From assembly GCF_003368535.1 (NCBI RefSeq), contig NZ_QSLN01000004.1:1-64000 (forward strand): DNA of 64,000 nt. The letters are read 5' to 3'. A program made the position numbers and the translations under genes. Shown in pieces: positions 1 to 9,121 of this stretch. Below the pieces are notes generated by a model. That model was not told the DNA's origin. It ran no database searches and saw nothing but the letters and a program-made list of their open reading frames with translations. Positions within the stretch are counted from its first letter, which is position 1, and each line of letters starts with the position of its first letter. The DNA is from Ammonifex thiophilus (lineage in GTDB: Bacteria > Bacillota > Desulfotomaculia > Desulfotomaculales > Ammonificaceae).

Positions 1-160
1 GCGAGGTCCGGTAACATCATTAACCAGAGCCCTCAAAGCTTTGAGCCGGAACATCGATCTTCTCTGGTAGTTCGTCCTGGTCCGGGGATGGTGGGGCTCG
101 AGACTCCTACAGTAGGTTGACACGATCCCGGTAAAGCCCACTTGGGATGAAAGGCGGCCC
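1..160 (+). other. Possible 3' end of a tnpB-type element
   Basis: A plus-strand frame is open from the window edge to a TGA at 118-120. It is followed by a weak hairpin (ATCCC at 124-128 with GGGAT at about 142-147), as is often seen at the 3' end of IS200/IS605-type elements. I cannot recognise a family in these 39 codons. The call rests only on the hairpin and on the broken TnpB that follows, so treat it as a guess. The rest of the stretch to 221 shows only a second perfect short hairpin. Confidence 0.2.
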
Positions 161-182
161 TGGTGTTAAAATAGATTAAAAC

Positions 183-202
183 GCCTGGAAATACTTCCAG
201 GC
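183..202. repeat. Hairpin upstream of truncated tnpB
   Basis: GCCTGGAA, four bases, then TTCCAGGC form a perfect 8-base inverted repeat 20 bases before the first ATG of the truncated TnpB gene. Subterminal hairpins in this position are the transposase recognition sites of IS200/IS605-family elements, so this may mark the element's left end. Confidence 0.4.
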
Positions 203-221
203 CCAGAAGCAAAGCAGAGGC

Positions 222-890
222 ATGACCAAGGCCGAACAAATAAGGAACACCATCCGGGAAACAGGAGAGCGGCGAAAGGCCTTGAGGCCCGTTGTCTTCC
301 AGCTCAAACTCCAGAACCTGTCCAGGAAGAAAGCAGAAATCCTTGAAAGAGCCTTCCTGGAGGCCAAGTGGCTCTATAACTGGCTGGTGTCGGACCTGGA
401 AAGACTCAACGTGCCGGCCAACAAGGTGGACACGGTGGAGGTCAAGGTGGGAGACGTTTTCGAAGAGAGGCGACTTGTCGTCCTCGGCTCCCAGGTCAAG
501 CAGGAGATAGCCGACAGGTTGAAAGACAACCTTCGTGCCCTCGCAAAGCTGAGAGAGAACGGCCACAAGGTGGGCCGTCTCAAGCCCAAAAGGTTCGTCA
601 ACTCGATTCCCCTCAAGCAGTACGGCATAACCTACAGCCTGGACTTTGCCCGGAACAGCTTGAAGGTGAGGATACAGAAGTTAGGAAGCTTCCGCGTCCT
701 GGGACTTCACCAGATACCTCCTGATGCAGAAATAGCAAGTGCCGTGCTGGTGCGCAAGCCCGGCGGGTACTACCTCCACATGACCTGCTACCTCGCGAGG
801 GAGTACTTCTGCTGCCCCTGCAAGCTGGGCGGAGCCGTGGGAGTGGACTTCGGCATCGGGACCAAACTGCAAGGAGTAGCACCGCCATGA
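222..890 (+). pseudogene. Truncated TnpB-family (IS200/IS605) nuclease gene
   Basis: The N-terminal part resembles TnpB/OrfB RNA-guided nucleases: a basic start, a beta-rich WED-like section and the first RuvC segment, GVDFGIGTK, near residues 206-214. The frame then runs four or five codons and stops. The second and third RuvC acidic residues and the Cys4 zinc ribbon are absent, so it cannot be an active nuclease. Full-length relatives have about 400 residues and this has 222. The break lies where the upstream region of azlC begins: the azlC ribosome site AAGGAG (871-876) is inside the last codons and the stop overlaps the azlC ATG. No tnpA is present. Confidence 0.75.
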
Positions 891-1590
891 GAGACTGGTT
901 GGCTGGTTTGCGAGCTAGCCTGCCTATCGCTGTAGGCTACCTTCCTGTAGCCGTAGCCTTCGGGTTGGCAGCCTGCTCTGCGGGCCTGAGTGTGTTTGAA
1001 GCCGTTTTCGCGTCGGCTGCAGTCTTTGCCGGTGCCAGCCAGTTTGCTTTAGTTGGGCTGGCAGGGGCAGGAAGTGCATCGGTGGTAGCTCTAGCTACGG
1101 CGTTAGCGCTTAATGTGCGCCACTTGCTGTACGGGCCGGTTCTGGCACCACTGTTGCGCGGTTGCGCACGCGGCTGGCAAGCTTTGCTCGCGTTTGGGCT
1201 CACAGACGAGGTTTTCGCCGCTGCTGCAGCTAGGCTCGCAACCGTTCCCGAAGGTGTCCGACATCGGTAGCTATTGGGTCTGGTGACCGGTGCCTACGGA
1301 GCGTGGGTGGCCGGCACGTGGCTAGGGGCTGCCGGGGGTCGCTACTCATAGTTCTCCTTCCCCGGCTAGGGCCGGTGCTTGCATTCGCACTGCCCGTACT
1401 TTTTCTCGTGCTGCTCCTTCCTTTGCTACACGGCTCTGCGGCCGTGACCGCCGCAGTGACGGCAGTAGTCACGCTTCCCCTGCACCTCGCAGGCCGCACC
1501 GGACTGGGGCTGCTGGTCGGCACCATAATGGGAGTCCTGGCAGGGATGGTGTGGGACCGCTGGATGACTCAGAAGCACAGCCGGAGGGGG
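887..1590 (+). pseudogene. azlC: azlC, branched-chain amino acid exporter large subunit, disrupted
   Basis: AzlC is the large membrane subunit of the AzlCD exporter for branched-chain amino acids. The first 127 codons encode the expected start, including the stretch AVFAGASQFA, and hydrophobic helices. An in-frame TAG at 1268-1270 then interrupts it. The same frame carries on with GAYGAWVAGTWLGA until another stop at 1349-1351. The remaining C-terminal helices (FALPVLFLVLLLPLL) continue in a different frame up to about 1580. At least two lesions are therefore needed to explain it. The AAGGAG site at 871-876 suits the ATG. A real pseudogene is most likely; two sequencing errors are the alternative. 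Confidence 0.75.
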
Positions 1591-1600
1591 TTAATTAGCG

Positions 1601-1927
1601 GTGTCGTGGATCCTGCTGGTTCTGCTTGTGGCTATCGGGACATACCTCATGCGGCCCTTGCCCCTTTGGGTAACCCTCAGGGCCAAACCGGCCAGAACAT
1701 CAGGGGGCAAGGCGTGTAGCCGCGCGCTGGCCCTCGCTGCACCCGCGATTATTGCTGCGCTCCTGGTGGCATCGGTAGTGCCGGTAAAACCCGAAGCTAC
1801 GGCGTCCGAAATGGCGCGACGATTGATTGGCCTTTCGGTCGCTGCGGTGGCCTTCCGCTGGCGCCCGCATCTCGCAATGGCGGTGTTCGTGGGAGTTGCG
1901 GTATACGCTGTACTCTCGCTACTTTAA
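1601..1927 (+). CDS. azlD: AzlD family branched-chain amino acid transport subunit
   Basis: AzlD is the small, roughly 100-residue partner of AzlC. This 108-residue protein has the usual pattern of three to four hydrophobic helices, with the early GTYLMRPLPL segment typical of the family. I chose the GTG at 1601 because GGAGGGGG lies at 1583-1590. The reading frame is intact although its partner azlC directly upstream is broken, so the exporter is probably non-functional. Its 3' end overlaps a minus-strand DUF5615 relic. Confidence 0.8.
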   Translation: MSWILLVLLVAIGTYLMRPLPLWVTLRAKPARTSGGKACSRALALAAPAIIAALLVASVVPVKPEATASEMARRLIGLSVAAVAFRWRPHLAMAVFVGVAVYAVLSLL

Positions 1928-2130
1928 GCTGTCCACATCCCTCACTTCCGCCACGTCGTGGCCCATCTCCCGGAGCCACCTGGCTAGCCGGTGCCGGCGC
2001 ACACGTCAACGAGAAACCTCACCGCGTCGCCTCCAGCCGGACCCCGCTCAGTTCCTCGTTGGCCACCAGACACCTGGCGTAGGCTATGCAGGCGAAGAAG
2101 CCCAGGGCATCATTGCTCTCTGATAAGGTA
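1919..2130 (-). pseudogene. Remnant of a DUF433/DUF5615 toxin-antitoxin pair
   Basis: Reading the minus strand, codons ending at the TGA at 2019-2021 give ACIAYARCLVANEEL. This resembles the C-terminal helix of DUF433 antitoxins. The TGA overlaps a GTG at 2020-2022 that opens VRFLVDVCAGT, the standard start of DUF5615 PIN-like toxins. A one-base shift then leads into RLARWLREMGHDVAEVRDV, the next conserved block, and a stop at 1919-1921 cuts the protein to about 34 residues instead of roughly 110. Gene order and overlap match the usual antitoxin-toxin operon. Both members are incomplete, so this is a dead locus. Confidence 0.6.
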
Positions 2131-2146
2131 TAAGGTTTAAAAGTTT

Positions 2147-3367
2147 TCACTCATAGCGGAGAGCTTCTGCCGGGTTGAGAGCCGCCGCCCTGCGGGCAGG
2201 GTAGTACCCGAAGAATACACCCACGAGCACGGCAAAGGAGGTAGCCAGCAGAATGGCCCGCGGGGAAATTACCGTCGGCCACCCGGCCAGAGCGGAGAGA
2301 AGATAGCTGCCCAGCACTCCTAATACAATCCCTATCAATCCTCCTGTGAGACTCAAAAGCACTGCTTCCAACAGAAACTGCCACAAGATCATCTGTTCGG
2401 TTGCTCCCACGGCCATGCGGATGCCGATTTCCTTGACCCGCTCTGTAACCGATACCAGCATAATGTTCATTACCCCTATGCCTCCCACCACCAAGGACAC
2501 GGCGGCTACCGCTGCCAGCAGAACCGTCATAGTTTTGGCGGTGTTCTCGGCTGCCTCCATGATGGCGGTAGGATTACGGATGGTGAAGTCGTCTTCTGCG
2601 TTGGGAGGAAGGCGGTGACGCTCGCGCAAAAGAGTAGTGATCAAATCCGGGAGCCGGCTAAGATCAGCAGAAGTGGCAGCCCGCACGTAGATCAGGCGCA
2701 CGTAGTCTACACCCAGAAGACGCGTCTGGGCGGTGGTCAAAGGTATGTATACAATATCGTCCGCGTCGCGCCCCATGGTGGTGGCCCCCACGGGCGCCAG
2801 AACCCCAATGACTCGGAAGGCCATCCGGTTCAAGAGCACGGTTTGACCTACCGGATCCACACCCGGGGGAAAGAGGTTTTCGGCCACCGTTTTCCCCAAG
2901 ACGGCCACGTTGGCCAGGCTGCGCAAATCCTGCTCATCGAAAAAGCGGCCGCTTTCTACCTGCCGGTTGAGGACGTAGCAGAGATCGGGAGTGGTTCCGG
3001 AAACACTGGTCACCCAGGTCTGGTTTCCCCAGGCAGCGGTGGCTCCCGTGCTTATCTCCGGGGCCACCCCGGACACGCCGGGAAGCTGGGCAATAGCCTG
3101 AGCATCCTGAGCTTTCAGAGTGTTTACCGCCCCACCGGCACCCCTCACCTGACCCCCCGTCGCGCCAGCAAAGACCACCAGGAGGTTGGTCCCCATCCTC
3201 TGCATTTGCGCGGCAATGCTTTGGGAAGCTCCTTGGCCAATCCCGATCATCACGATCACTGCCGCTACCCCTATGACCACTCCCAGAACGGTCAGCAACG
3301 AGCGCAACCTGTTGGCTTGCAGGGCGGTCAAGGCTTCTTTTAGCAAAGCGCTCAAGGCAAGCATCAT
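2147..3367 (-). CDS. MacB-type ABC transporter permease
   Basis: This is a 406-residue mechanotransducing-type (MacB/FtsX family) permease. It has one N-terminal membrane helix near residues 20-45 (LTVLGVVIGVAAVIVMIGIG), a large extracytoplasmic MacB_PCD domain of about 220 residues, and three C-terminal helices that include GGIGVMNIMLVSVTERVKEIGIRMAVGA. Its start overlaps the end of the ATPase gene, and the adaptor gene precedes that, so the three form one export operon. The substrate cannot be read from sequence; relatives move peptides, lipoproteins or small toxic compounds. Confidence 0.9.
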   Translation of the reverse strand: MMLALSALLKEALTALQANRLRSLLTVLGVVIGVAAVIVMIGIGQGASQSIAAQMQRMGTNLLVVFAGATGGQVRGAGGAVNTLKAQDAQAIAQLPGVSGVAPEISTGATAAWGNQTWVTSVSGTTPDLCYVLNRQVESGRFFDEQDLRSLANVAVLGKTVAENLFPPGVDPVGQTVLLNRMAFRVIGVLAPVGATTMGRDADDIVYIPLTTAQTRLLGVDYVRLIYVRAATSADLSRLPDLITTLLRERHRLPPNAEDDFTIRNPTAIMEAAENTAKTMTVLLAAVAAVSLVVGGIGVMNIMLVSVTERVKEIGIRMAVGATEQMILWQFLLEAVLLSLTGGLIGIVLGVLGSYLLSALAGWPTVISPRAILLATSFAVLVGVFFGYYPARRAAALNPAEALRYE

Positions 3368-4095
3368 TCTTCTCCGCTCCTTTGCGTGGCGGCCAGTTCC
3401 TCCTTGGCCCTTCGCGGCTCCGTTACCTTCCCCTCTCCTCTTATGAGGCCGTCCTGCAGGTAAACGATGCGCTGGCAGAAGCGGGATATCGTCTGGTCAT
3501 GGGTGACCAGGATTATGGTTACCCCCATCTCCTGGTGCAGTTCCTGAAAAAGGGCCATTACTTCCAGGCCCGTACGGCTGTCGAGCTGCCCCGTAGGCTC
3601 GTCGGCCAGCAGGAGAACGGGCTGGTTGACCAAGGCTCTGGCTATGGCCACCCGCTGCTGCTGACCGCCCGACAACTGTACCGGCCGGTGGTGAGCGAAG
3701 TCTTTTAGACCCATCCTCTCCAGGAGGAAAAAGGCCCTCTCCCTGCGCCTGGTGGCAGGAACACCGGCATACAGGAGGGGTAGCTCTACGTTCTGCAAGA
3801 CCGTAGCGCGGGGCAAGAGGTTGAACTGCTGGAAGACAAATCCGATCTTTTGGTTGCGCACATAGGCCCGCTCTTTCCTGGAAAGCCGGTGCACCTCTCT
3901 TCCTTCCAGCCGGTAGACTCCGGAGCTGGGCTGGTCGAGAAGGCCAATGATGTGCAGTAAAGTACTCTTCCCCGAGCCGGAGGCCCCCATAACAGCCACC
4001 ATTTCTCCCGCATTCACCTGCAGGGTAATCCCTTTGAGCACCCGGAAGGGCCGGCCTCCTATGGAATAGTCTTTAGTGATTTCCTCTAGCTCCAC
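3364..4095 (-). CDS. MacB/LolD-type ABC transporter ATP-binding protein
   Basis: This 243-residue ATPase has Walker A GASGSGKST (about residues 36-44), the signature [15 protein letters not shown], Walker B LLLADEPTGQLDS and the switch histidine in LVTHD. The residues TGQLD after Walker B are typical of the MacB/LolD branch. It should pair with the permease whose start overlaps its stop and power the three-part exporter. The gap to the upstream adaptor gene is 8 bases. Confidence 0.93.
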   Translation of the reverse strand: MELEEITKDYSIGGRPFRVLKGITLQVNAGEMVAVMGASGSGKSTLLHIIGLLDQPSSGVYRLEGREVHRLSRKERAYVRNQKIGFVFQQFNLLPRATVLQNVELPLLYAGVPATRRRERAFFLLERMGLKDFAHHRPVQLSGGQQQRVAIARALVNQPVLLLADEPTGQLDSRTGLEVMALFQELHQEMGVTIILVTHDQTISRFCQRIVYLQDGLIRGEGKVTEPRRAKEELAATQRSGEE

Positions 4096-4103
4096 CAGAG
4101 GAG

Positions 4104-5423
4104 TTATCGTCGTCCACCTCCCTGCGGCGGGCCCATGGGCAAGAAGGGAGAAGCCGTCGCCGGTCTTCCTGTGTTGTCTCCTTTCCGGCCAACGATCACC
4201 AACTCGCCCTGGTTTAGTCCCCTGGTTACCTCCACCCTGTCACCGCTGCTTATTCCCAGGGCTATCGGGCGTGGCTCTGCCTTCCCGTTGTGGTAGACCA
4301 GCACCACCCCTTGGTTCTGAGCCGGGACCGAAGCTGCTCTCTCAGAGGTAAAGGATATCTTCTGGGTGGCCAGGTAGCTGCGGGCGAAGTTCAGCGCTTG
4401 GCGGGGAATGGCCAAAACCCCTTCGCGCTTCTGGGTAATAATCTCCACGTTGCAAGTCATGCCTGCTTTCAGCCCCGAAGCTTCTCCCTTTATGTCCAAG
4501 AGGACATCATAAAGCTGCACATTGGCCACCGTGTTCGCACGGGGAGTTATGGCGCTAACTTCGGCCTCAAAAACGCGTCCCGGAAAGGCATTGACGGTAA
4601 AGGTGGCTTTTTGCCCCACTTTTACCTGGCCGACATCGGCCTCGTTGACTTGGGCCCGTACGCGGAGCTCTTTACTGATCAAGGTCAGCAGGGGGCGCGT
4701 GCCGGTGCCCGCTCCGCTCACTGTCACCCCGGTCACCCGTTGTCCTGGAGTGGCGTTGACCTCCGCCACAATCCCATCGAAAGGAGCGTAAAGGCGCGTG
4801 GCCTCCAGGTTGCTCCGGGCCTGCGCCACCTGCGCTTCCGCAATCTTCACCGCTTCCCTGGCCTGGTCGATCTCTTCTTTCCTCGGACCTGCCTTCTTCA
4901 AGGCCAGGTTGCTCTGGGCCTGCCGCCAGCGCGCCTGGGCGGCGGCGAAGTTATTCTGTGCGTCATCCAGCTCCTTCTGGGTAGCTGCCCCCTGGCTGAA
5001 AAGCGTTTTCACCCGTTCTAGCTGCCTAAGAGCGGTGTCCCGGTTAATCCGTGCCGCTTCCTCTTCGGCCTGCGCCTGGGCTATCTCCTCTGGGCGGTTA
5101 CCACTTTCGAGTTCAGCCAGGCGGGCACGAGCGCTTCGCAGGTTGGCCTCAGCGGAGGCCAGTTGGGCTTGCTGGTCGCTGTCGTCCTGGGCTAAGAGCA
5201 GTTGCCCTTTCTTCACCTCCTGCCCTTGCTCTACGGCCACCACTTTTATCGTCCCGGGGTTCTTAAAGGAAAGGTCCAGACTTTGCACAGGCTCTATGGT
5301 TCCGGTGGCCGGAACGGTGGCTACCAAATCTGCCAGAGCCACCAAAGCCGTAAGGAATTCTACCTTTGTCTGGCTTTTCTGGCGGTACCAAAGCCACCCG
5401 CCGACTCCGCCTGCAACCAGCAA
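4104..5423 (-). CDS. MacA/HlyD-type periplasmic adaptor of an ABC exporter
   Basis: The protein has a lipoyl half-motif, a long alpha-hairpin rich in Ala, Gln and Glu, a second lipoyl half (YAPFDGIVAEVNATPGQ) and beta-barrel domains, the membrane-fusion-protein layout. It ends in a Gly/Pro-rich tail. The first usable start in frame is a TTG at 5421-5423. However, codons upstream continue in frame for 23 positions and encode the first half of the membrane anchor (TWFIGAFLLLL). The ribosome-like AAAGGGGG near 5500 is followed only by an ATA codon in frame. The true start is therefore unclear: a rare ATA start, a sequence error, or the TTG. The gene belongs with the ATPase and permease downstream. 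Confidence 0.85.
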   Translation of the reverse strand: MLVAGGVGGWLWYRQKSQTKVEFLTALVALADLVATVPATGTIEPVQSLDLSFKNPGTIKVVAVEQGQEVKKGQLLLAQDDSDQQAQLASAEANLRSARARLAELESGNRPEEIAQAQAEEEAARINRDTALRQLERVKTLFSQGAATQKELDDAQNNFAAAQARWRQAQSNLALKKAGPRKEEIDQAREAVKIAEAQVAQARSNLEATRLYAPFDGIVAEVNATPGQRVTGVTVSGAGTGTRPLLTLISKELRVRAQVNEADVGQVKVGQKATFTVNAFPGRVFEAEVSAITPRANTVANVQLYDVLLDIKGEASGLKAGMTCNVEIITQKREGVLAIPRQALNFARSYLATQKISFTSERAASVPAQNQGVVLVYHNGKAEPRPIALGISSGDRVEVTRGLNQGELVIVGRKGDNTGRPATASPFLPMGPPQGGGRR

Positions 5424-5533
5424 AAGGAGAAAAGCACCGATAAACCAGGTACGGTGCCGTGAGAGAAATTCCGTAGCGGTTATAGTCCCTGCCCCCTTTC
5501 ACTTTTGACCAGTTTTTCACTGCTTAAAGAAGG

Positions 5534-5539
5534 ATTATA
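5534..5539 (-). promoter_or_regulatory. -10 element of the macA-like operon
   Basis: On the minus strand this reads TATAAT, about 110 bases upstream of the adaptor coding region. No good -35 hexamer lies 16-18 bases further up, so the promoter call is tentative. Confidence 0.4.
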
Positions 5540-5600
5540 AGAGACATCTGTTACGAAATTGTGACGAAGGACAGCGCTTCTGTTCCCGGGCGGTTAAACT

Positions 5601-5629
5601 TTCGCATCGAGACCCCCGGCTGGTATACT
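5601..5629 (+). promoter_or_regulatory. Probable polA promoter
   Basis: TTCGCA (5601-5606) and TATACT (5624-5629) are separated by exactly 17 bases, a reasonable sigma-A promoter with a 4/6 match at -35 and 5/6 at -10. Transcription would begin near 5636, about 32 bases before the polA GTG. Confidence 0.5.
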
Positions 5630-5667
5630 AGCCTCTAGATAGAATAGAAAGGCGGGTAAGACCGGGC

Positions 5668-8274
5668 GTGAAGGAAAAAACCCTGCTCCTCTTGGACGGC
5701 TCGAGTATAGCCTACCGGGCCTTCTTCGCTCTTCCCTCCCTCCGCACCCGTACCGGCCTGCCCACCGGTGCCGTGTACGGCTTTACCTCCATGCTCTTCA
5801 AAGTGCTGGAAGAAAAGCGTCCCACGGCCATAGTGGCCGCCTTTGATAAAAGCAAAACCACCTTCCGGCACGCCCTGGCGGAGACCTACAAGGCCCAACG
5901 CCCCGCCACCCCGGACGAATTGCGCCAGCAGTTCAACCTCATCAAGGAGGTGCTGACCGCCCTCAATATTCCGGTAGTAGAAAAAGAAGGCTTTGAGGCC
6001 GACGACCTCATCGGCACTCTGGTAAGCCGGGCGGAAAAAGAGGGTTGGCGGTGTCTTATCGTCACCGGTGACCTCGATGCCCTGCAGCTGGTCTCCCCCT
6101 TCACCACCGTTGTCCTCATGCGCAAGGGGATAAGCGAGATAGCGGTCTTTAACGAGACCGAGGTGAAGCAACGCTTTGGTATCGCGCCCGGCCAGCTTCC
6201 CGACTTTAAGGCTCTGGCCGGAGACGCCTCGGACAACATCCCTGGCCTTCCAGGCATAGGGCCCAAGACGGCTTCCCGCCTATTGCAATCCTACCACAGC
6301 TTAGAAAATCTGCTAGAAAGCAAGGAATCTCTTCCGGCCAAGCTGCGCGAGACTCTAGAGAAGCACAAAGAAGAAGCGCTTCTGGCCAAGAAGCTGGCCC
6401 TTATCCGCCGCGACGTACCGCTGGAAGAAGACGTAATCCGGCCTTGGTCGGGACCCGACCTTCGGGCCACCCTGGAGGTCTTCTCACGCCTGGAGTTCCG
6501 CACCCTGGTTAAGAGATTCCTCGAGCTTTTCCCTGAGGCCCGCTTGCTTGGTCTCGAGGGGCTGGCCACCAACGCCGTCCGCGTAAAGATAGAAAGACCT
6601 GAAGAACTGAGGAGATTAGGAGAAGAGCTCAAAAGTCAGGAATTCGTGGCCCTGGCCTACCCTCCTGTTCTCAGGCGCAAGCTCACTTCTCCGACTTTAG
6701 CCCTCTGTTTGGGAGGAGAAAAGGTCTTCCTGCTGGAAGGGCCGGAAGTGCTCAAAAGCTTCCTCCGCTTGCTCGAAGCAAAGGAAAGCCTTATCAGCAC
6801 TTACGACGCCAAATCCTGCCTCCACGCCCTGGAGCCTTATGGCCTAAAGCCCGAAATGATCGGGTTCGACGTTCTGCTGGCAGCCTACCTGGTGAACCCG
6901 GCTGCCAATAACGAGCTGGGGGCGATCGCCTTCGAACATGCGGGACTCACGCTCTCCCCGGGGGCTGAACTCCCGGAAAAAGCCCAAGCGATTTGCCGGC
7001 TCACCCCCATCCTAAAAAGCAAGATTAAGCTCCAGGAGCAGGAGTATCTCTATTACTCGGTGGAGCTCCCCCTGGCTGCCGTCTTGGCGGACATGGAAAA
7101 AGCCGGAGTAAAAGTTTCGGAGGAAAAGCTGCGCGCTCTCTCCCAGGAACTGGGAGAACAGCTGGCTCAGCTTTCCGAAGAAATCTACAAGCTCGCCGGC
7201 GAGCGCTTCAACCTGAACTCCCCTCGGCAGCTCGGCTACATCCTGTTTGAGAAACTGGGGCTCAAACCGGTCAAGAAGACCAAGACCGGCTACTCCACTG
7301 ACGCTTCGGTTCTGGAAAAGCTGGCCGAACACGAAATCGTGGCCAAGGTGCTCGCCTACCGGCAATTGGCCAAGCTCAAGAGTACTTACACCGACGCCCT
7401 TCCGGAACTCATCGACCCGGCCACCGGGCGCCTGCACACCACCTTCCTGCAGGCGGGGACAGCGACGGGAAGACTGGCCTCCGCCGAGCCCAACCTACAG
7501 AACATCCCCGTCCGCGATTCTTTGGGGAGGCGCATTCGGCAGGCCTTTGTGGCCGAGGGGCCCGAGTATGTGCTACTAAGCGCCGACTATTCCCAGATAG
7601 AACTTCGAGTCCTGGCCCACCTTTCCGAAGATCCGGGGCTGTGTGAAGCCTTCGTCAAAGGAGAAGACATCCACGCCCGCACAGCAGCCGAGATATTCGG
7701 CGTCCCTCCTCAGGAAGTGACACCGGAAATGCGGGCCAAGGCCAAGGTGGTGAACTTTGGGATCGTTTACGGTATGAGCGATTACGGCCTTTCCCAAGAA
7801 CTCAAGATCGAGCCTAGCGAGGCGCACGAGTACATAGAACGTTACTTCCGGCGCTATCCGCGGGTGAAACAGTTCATCGAACGCGTAATTTCCCAGGCCC
7901 GGGAGAAAGGCTACGTGACTACCATTCTCAACCGCCGTCGCTACATCCCCGAAATACTGAGCAGCAATCGTACCCAGCACCAGCTGGGGGAGCGCCTGGC
8001 CATCAATACCACCATCCAAGGAAGCGCGGCCGATCTCATAAAGAAAGCCATGGTGGACATTCATCGGCAACTGAAAGGGCAGGGGTTTAGATGCCAGATG
8101 ATCCTCCAGGTGCACGACGAACTCCTCTTCGAAGTGCCTAAAGGAGAGCTAGAGAAGGTGGCGCCTATGATAAAAAGCACCATGGAGCAGGCCTTGCCCT
8201 TCAAGGTTCCTATAAAGGCCAATCTTAAGGTGGGGCCTAACTGGCAAGACATGGAAGAGTATGAGGTGGAATGA
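5668..8274 (+). CDS. polA: DNA polymerase I
   Basis: The 868-residue protein has an N-terminal 5'-3' exonuclease/flap nuclease (about residues 1-290), a 3'-5' exonuclease-like domain (about 300-470) and a polymerase domain. Motif A (DYSQIELR) is near residue 640, motif B (KVVNFGIVYGMSDYG) near 692-708 and motif C (QVHDE) near 814. The proofreading domain lacks the DxE metal ligands: the matching strand reads VALAYPP. It should therefore not proofread, as in Taq and Bacillus stearothermophilus enzymes. The start is a GTG with AAAGGCGGG upstream. The stop overlaps mutM, so the two repair genes are co-translated. Confidence 0.97.
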   Translation: MKEKTLLLLDGSSIAYRAFFALPSLRTRTGLPTGAVYGFTSMLFKVLEEKRPTAIVAAFDKSKTTFRHALAETYKAQRPATPDELRQQFNLIKEVLTALNIPVVEKEGFEADDLIGTLVSRAEKEGWRCLIVTGDLDALQLVSPFTTVVLMRKGISEIAVFNETEVKQRFGIAPGQLPDFKALAGDASDNIPGLPGIGPKTASRLLQSYHSLENLLESKESLPAKLRETLEKHKEEALLAKKLALIRRDVPLEEDVIRPWSGPDLRATLEVFSRLEFRTLVKRFLELFPEARLLGLEGLATNAVRVKIERPEELRRLGEELKSQEFVALAYPPVLRRKLTSPTLALCLGGEKVFLLEGPEVLKSFLRLLEAKESLISTYDAKSCLHALEPYGLKPEMIGFDVLLAAYLVNPAANNELGAIAFEHAGLTLSPGAELPEKAQAICRLTPILKSKIKLQEQEYLYYSVELPLAAVLADMEKAGVKVSEEKLRALSQELGEQLAQLSEEIYKLAGERFNLNSPRQLGYILFEKLGLKPVKKTKTGYSTDASVLEKLAEHEIVAKVLAYRQLAKLKSTYTDALPELIDPATGRLHTTFLQAGTATGRLASAEPNLQNIPVRDSLGRRIRQAFVAEGPEYVLLSADYSQIELRVLAHLSEDPGLCEAFVKGEDIHARTAAEIFGVPPQEVTPEMRAKAKVVNFGIVYGMSDYGLSQELKIEPSEAHEYIERYFRRYPRVKQFIERVISQAREKGYVTTILNRRRYIPEILSSNRTQHQLGERLAINTTIQGSAADLIKKAMVDIHRQLKGQGFRCQMILQVHDELLFEVPKGELEKVAPMIKSTMEQALPFKVPIKANLKVGPNWQDMEEYEVE

Positions 8275-9083
8275 TGCCTGAGTTACCGGAAGTGGAAACC
8301 ATACGTCGCCAGCTGGTGGAGAAGGTGGTGGGGGCACGCATCAAGAAGGTGGAAGTCCGGCTGGCGAAGGTGATGAAAAACTCCACATCCGGCACGGAGC
8401 TCCTGGAGGGAAAGGCGATAACCGGGGTTTTCCGGCGGGGAAAGTGGCTCTGGCTCGCCCTGGAGGGAGATTGGGCCCTGGCTTTCCATCTGGGAATGAC
8501 GGGACAGCTGGTTTGGGAAGGAAAAGGGGAGCTTCCCCCTCATACCCACCTCCTGATCGAGCTTGACCGGGGGAGACTACGCTTCACCGACTTTCGGCAG
8601 TTCGGCCGGGTAAGGCTGGGGAAGAGCAAAGAGATTCGGGATTATCTCGAGGAAAAGCTCGGTCCCGAACCCTTATCCCCCATTTTCTCCGCTAGCTACC
8701 TAGAAAACGTCCTGGCAAAAAGCCGGCGTCCGGTGAAAGCCTTGCTGCTGGATCAAAAGGCGGTGGCCGGCTTAGGGAACATTTACACCGACGAGGCTCT
8801 TTTTCTGGCCGGCATCGATCCTCGGCGCCCCGCTTGCACCCTCGCCGAAGACGAGGTAAAGAAGCTGCACGAAGCCATCCAGAAAGTGCTGGCAGAGGGA
8901 ATCGCGCACCGGGGGACCAGCATACGCAATTACGTAGACGCCACGGGGGTGGCGGGAGAACACGGCCTTTTTCTGCACGTTTATGGCCGGGGAGGCCAGC
9001 CTTGCCTCCGCTGCGGCACTCTTATAAAGAAAATTAAACTTTGTGGGCGGGGAACCCACTTTTGCCCCCACTGTCAGCGCTGA
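8274..9083 (+). CDS. mutM: Formamidopyrimidine-DNA glycosylase
   Basis: MutM/Fpg removes 8-oxoguanine and ring-opened purines from DNA. The protein must begin MPELPE because the proline left after Met removal is the nucleophile. For that reason I start it at the ATG at 8274, not the one three bases earlier. Pro2 and Glu3 are present, and the C-terminus is a Cys4 zinc finger (CLRCG...CPHC). At 269 residues it is a normal length. The ATG overlaps the polA TGA. Confidence 0.96.
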   Translation: MPELPEVETIRRQLVEKVVGARIKKVEVRLAKVMKNSTSGTELLEGKAITGVFRRGKWLWLALEGDWALAFHLGMTGQLVWEGKGELPPHTHLLIELDRGRLRFTDFRQFGRVRLGKSKEIRDYLEEKLGPEPLSPIFSASYLENVLAKSRRPVKALLLDQKAVAGLGNIYTDEALFLAGIDPRRPACTLAEDEVKKLHEAIQKVLAEGIAHRGTSIRNYVDATGVAGEHGLFLHVYGRGGQPCLRCGTLIKKIKLCGRGTHFCPHCQR

Positions 9084-9121
9084 TATATTTGGGAAAAGAA
9101 AGGGGGTAACCGAGCGACATC

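Noticed and set aside
33-566. Minus-strand frame over the truncated TnpB
   Set aside because: The plus strand reads as TnpB; the antisense product has no family features.
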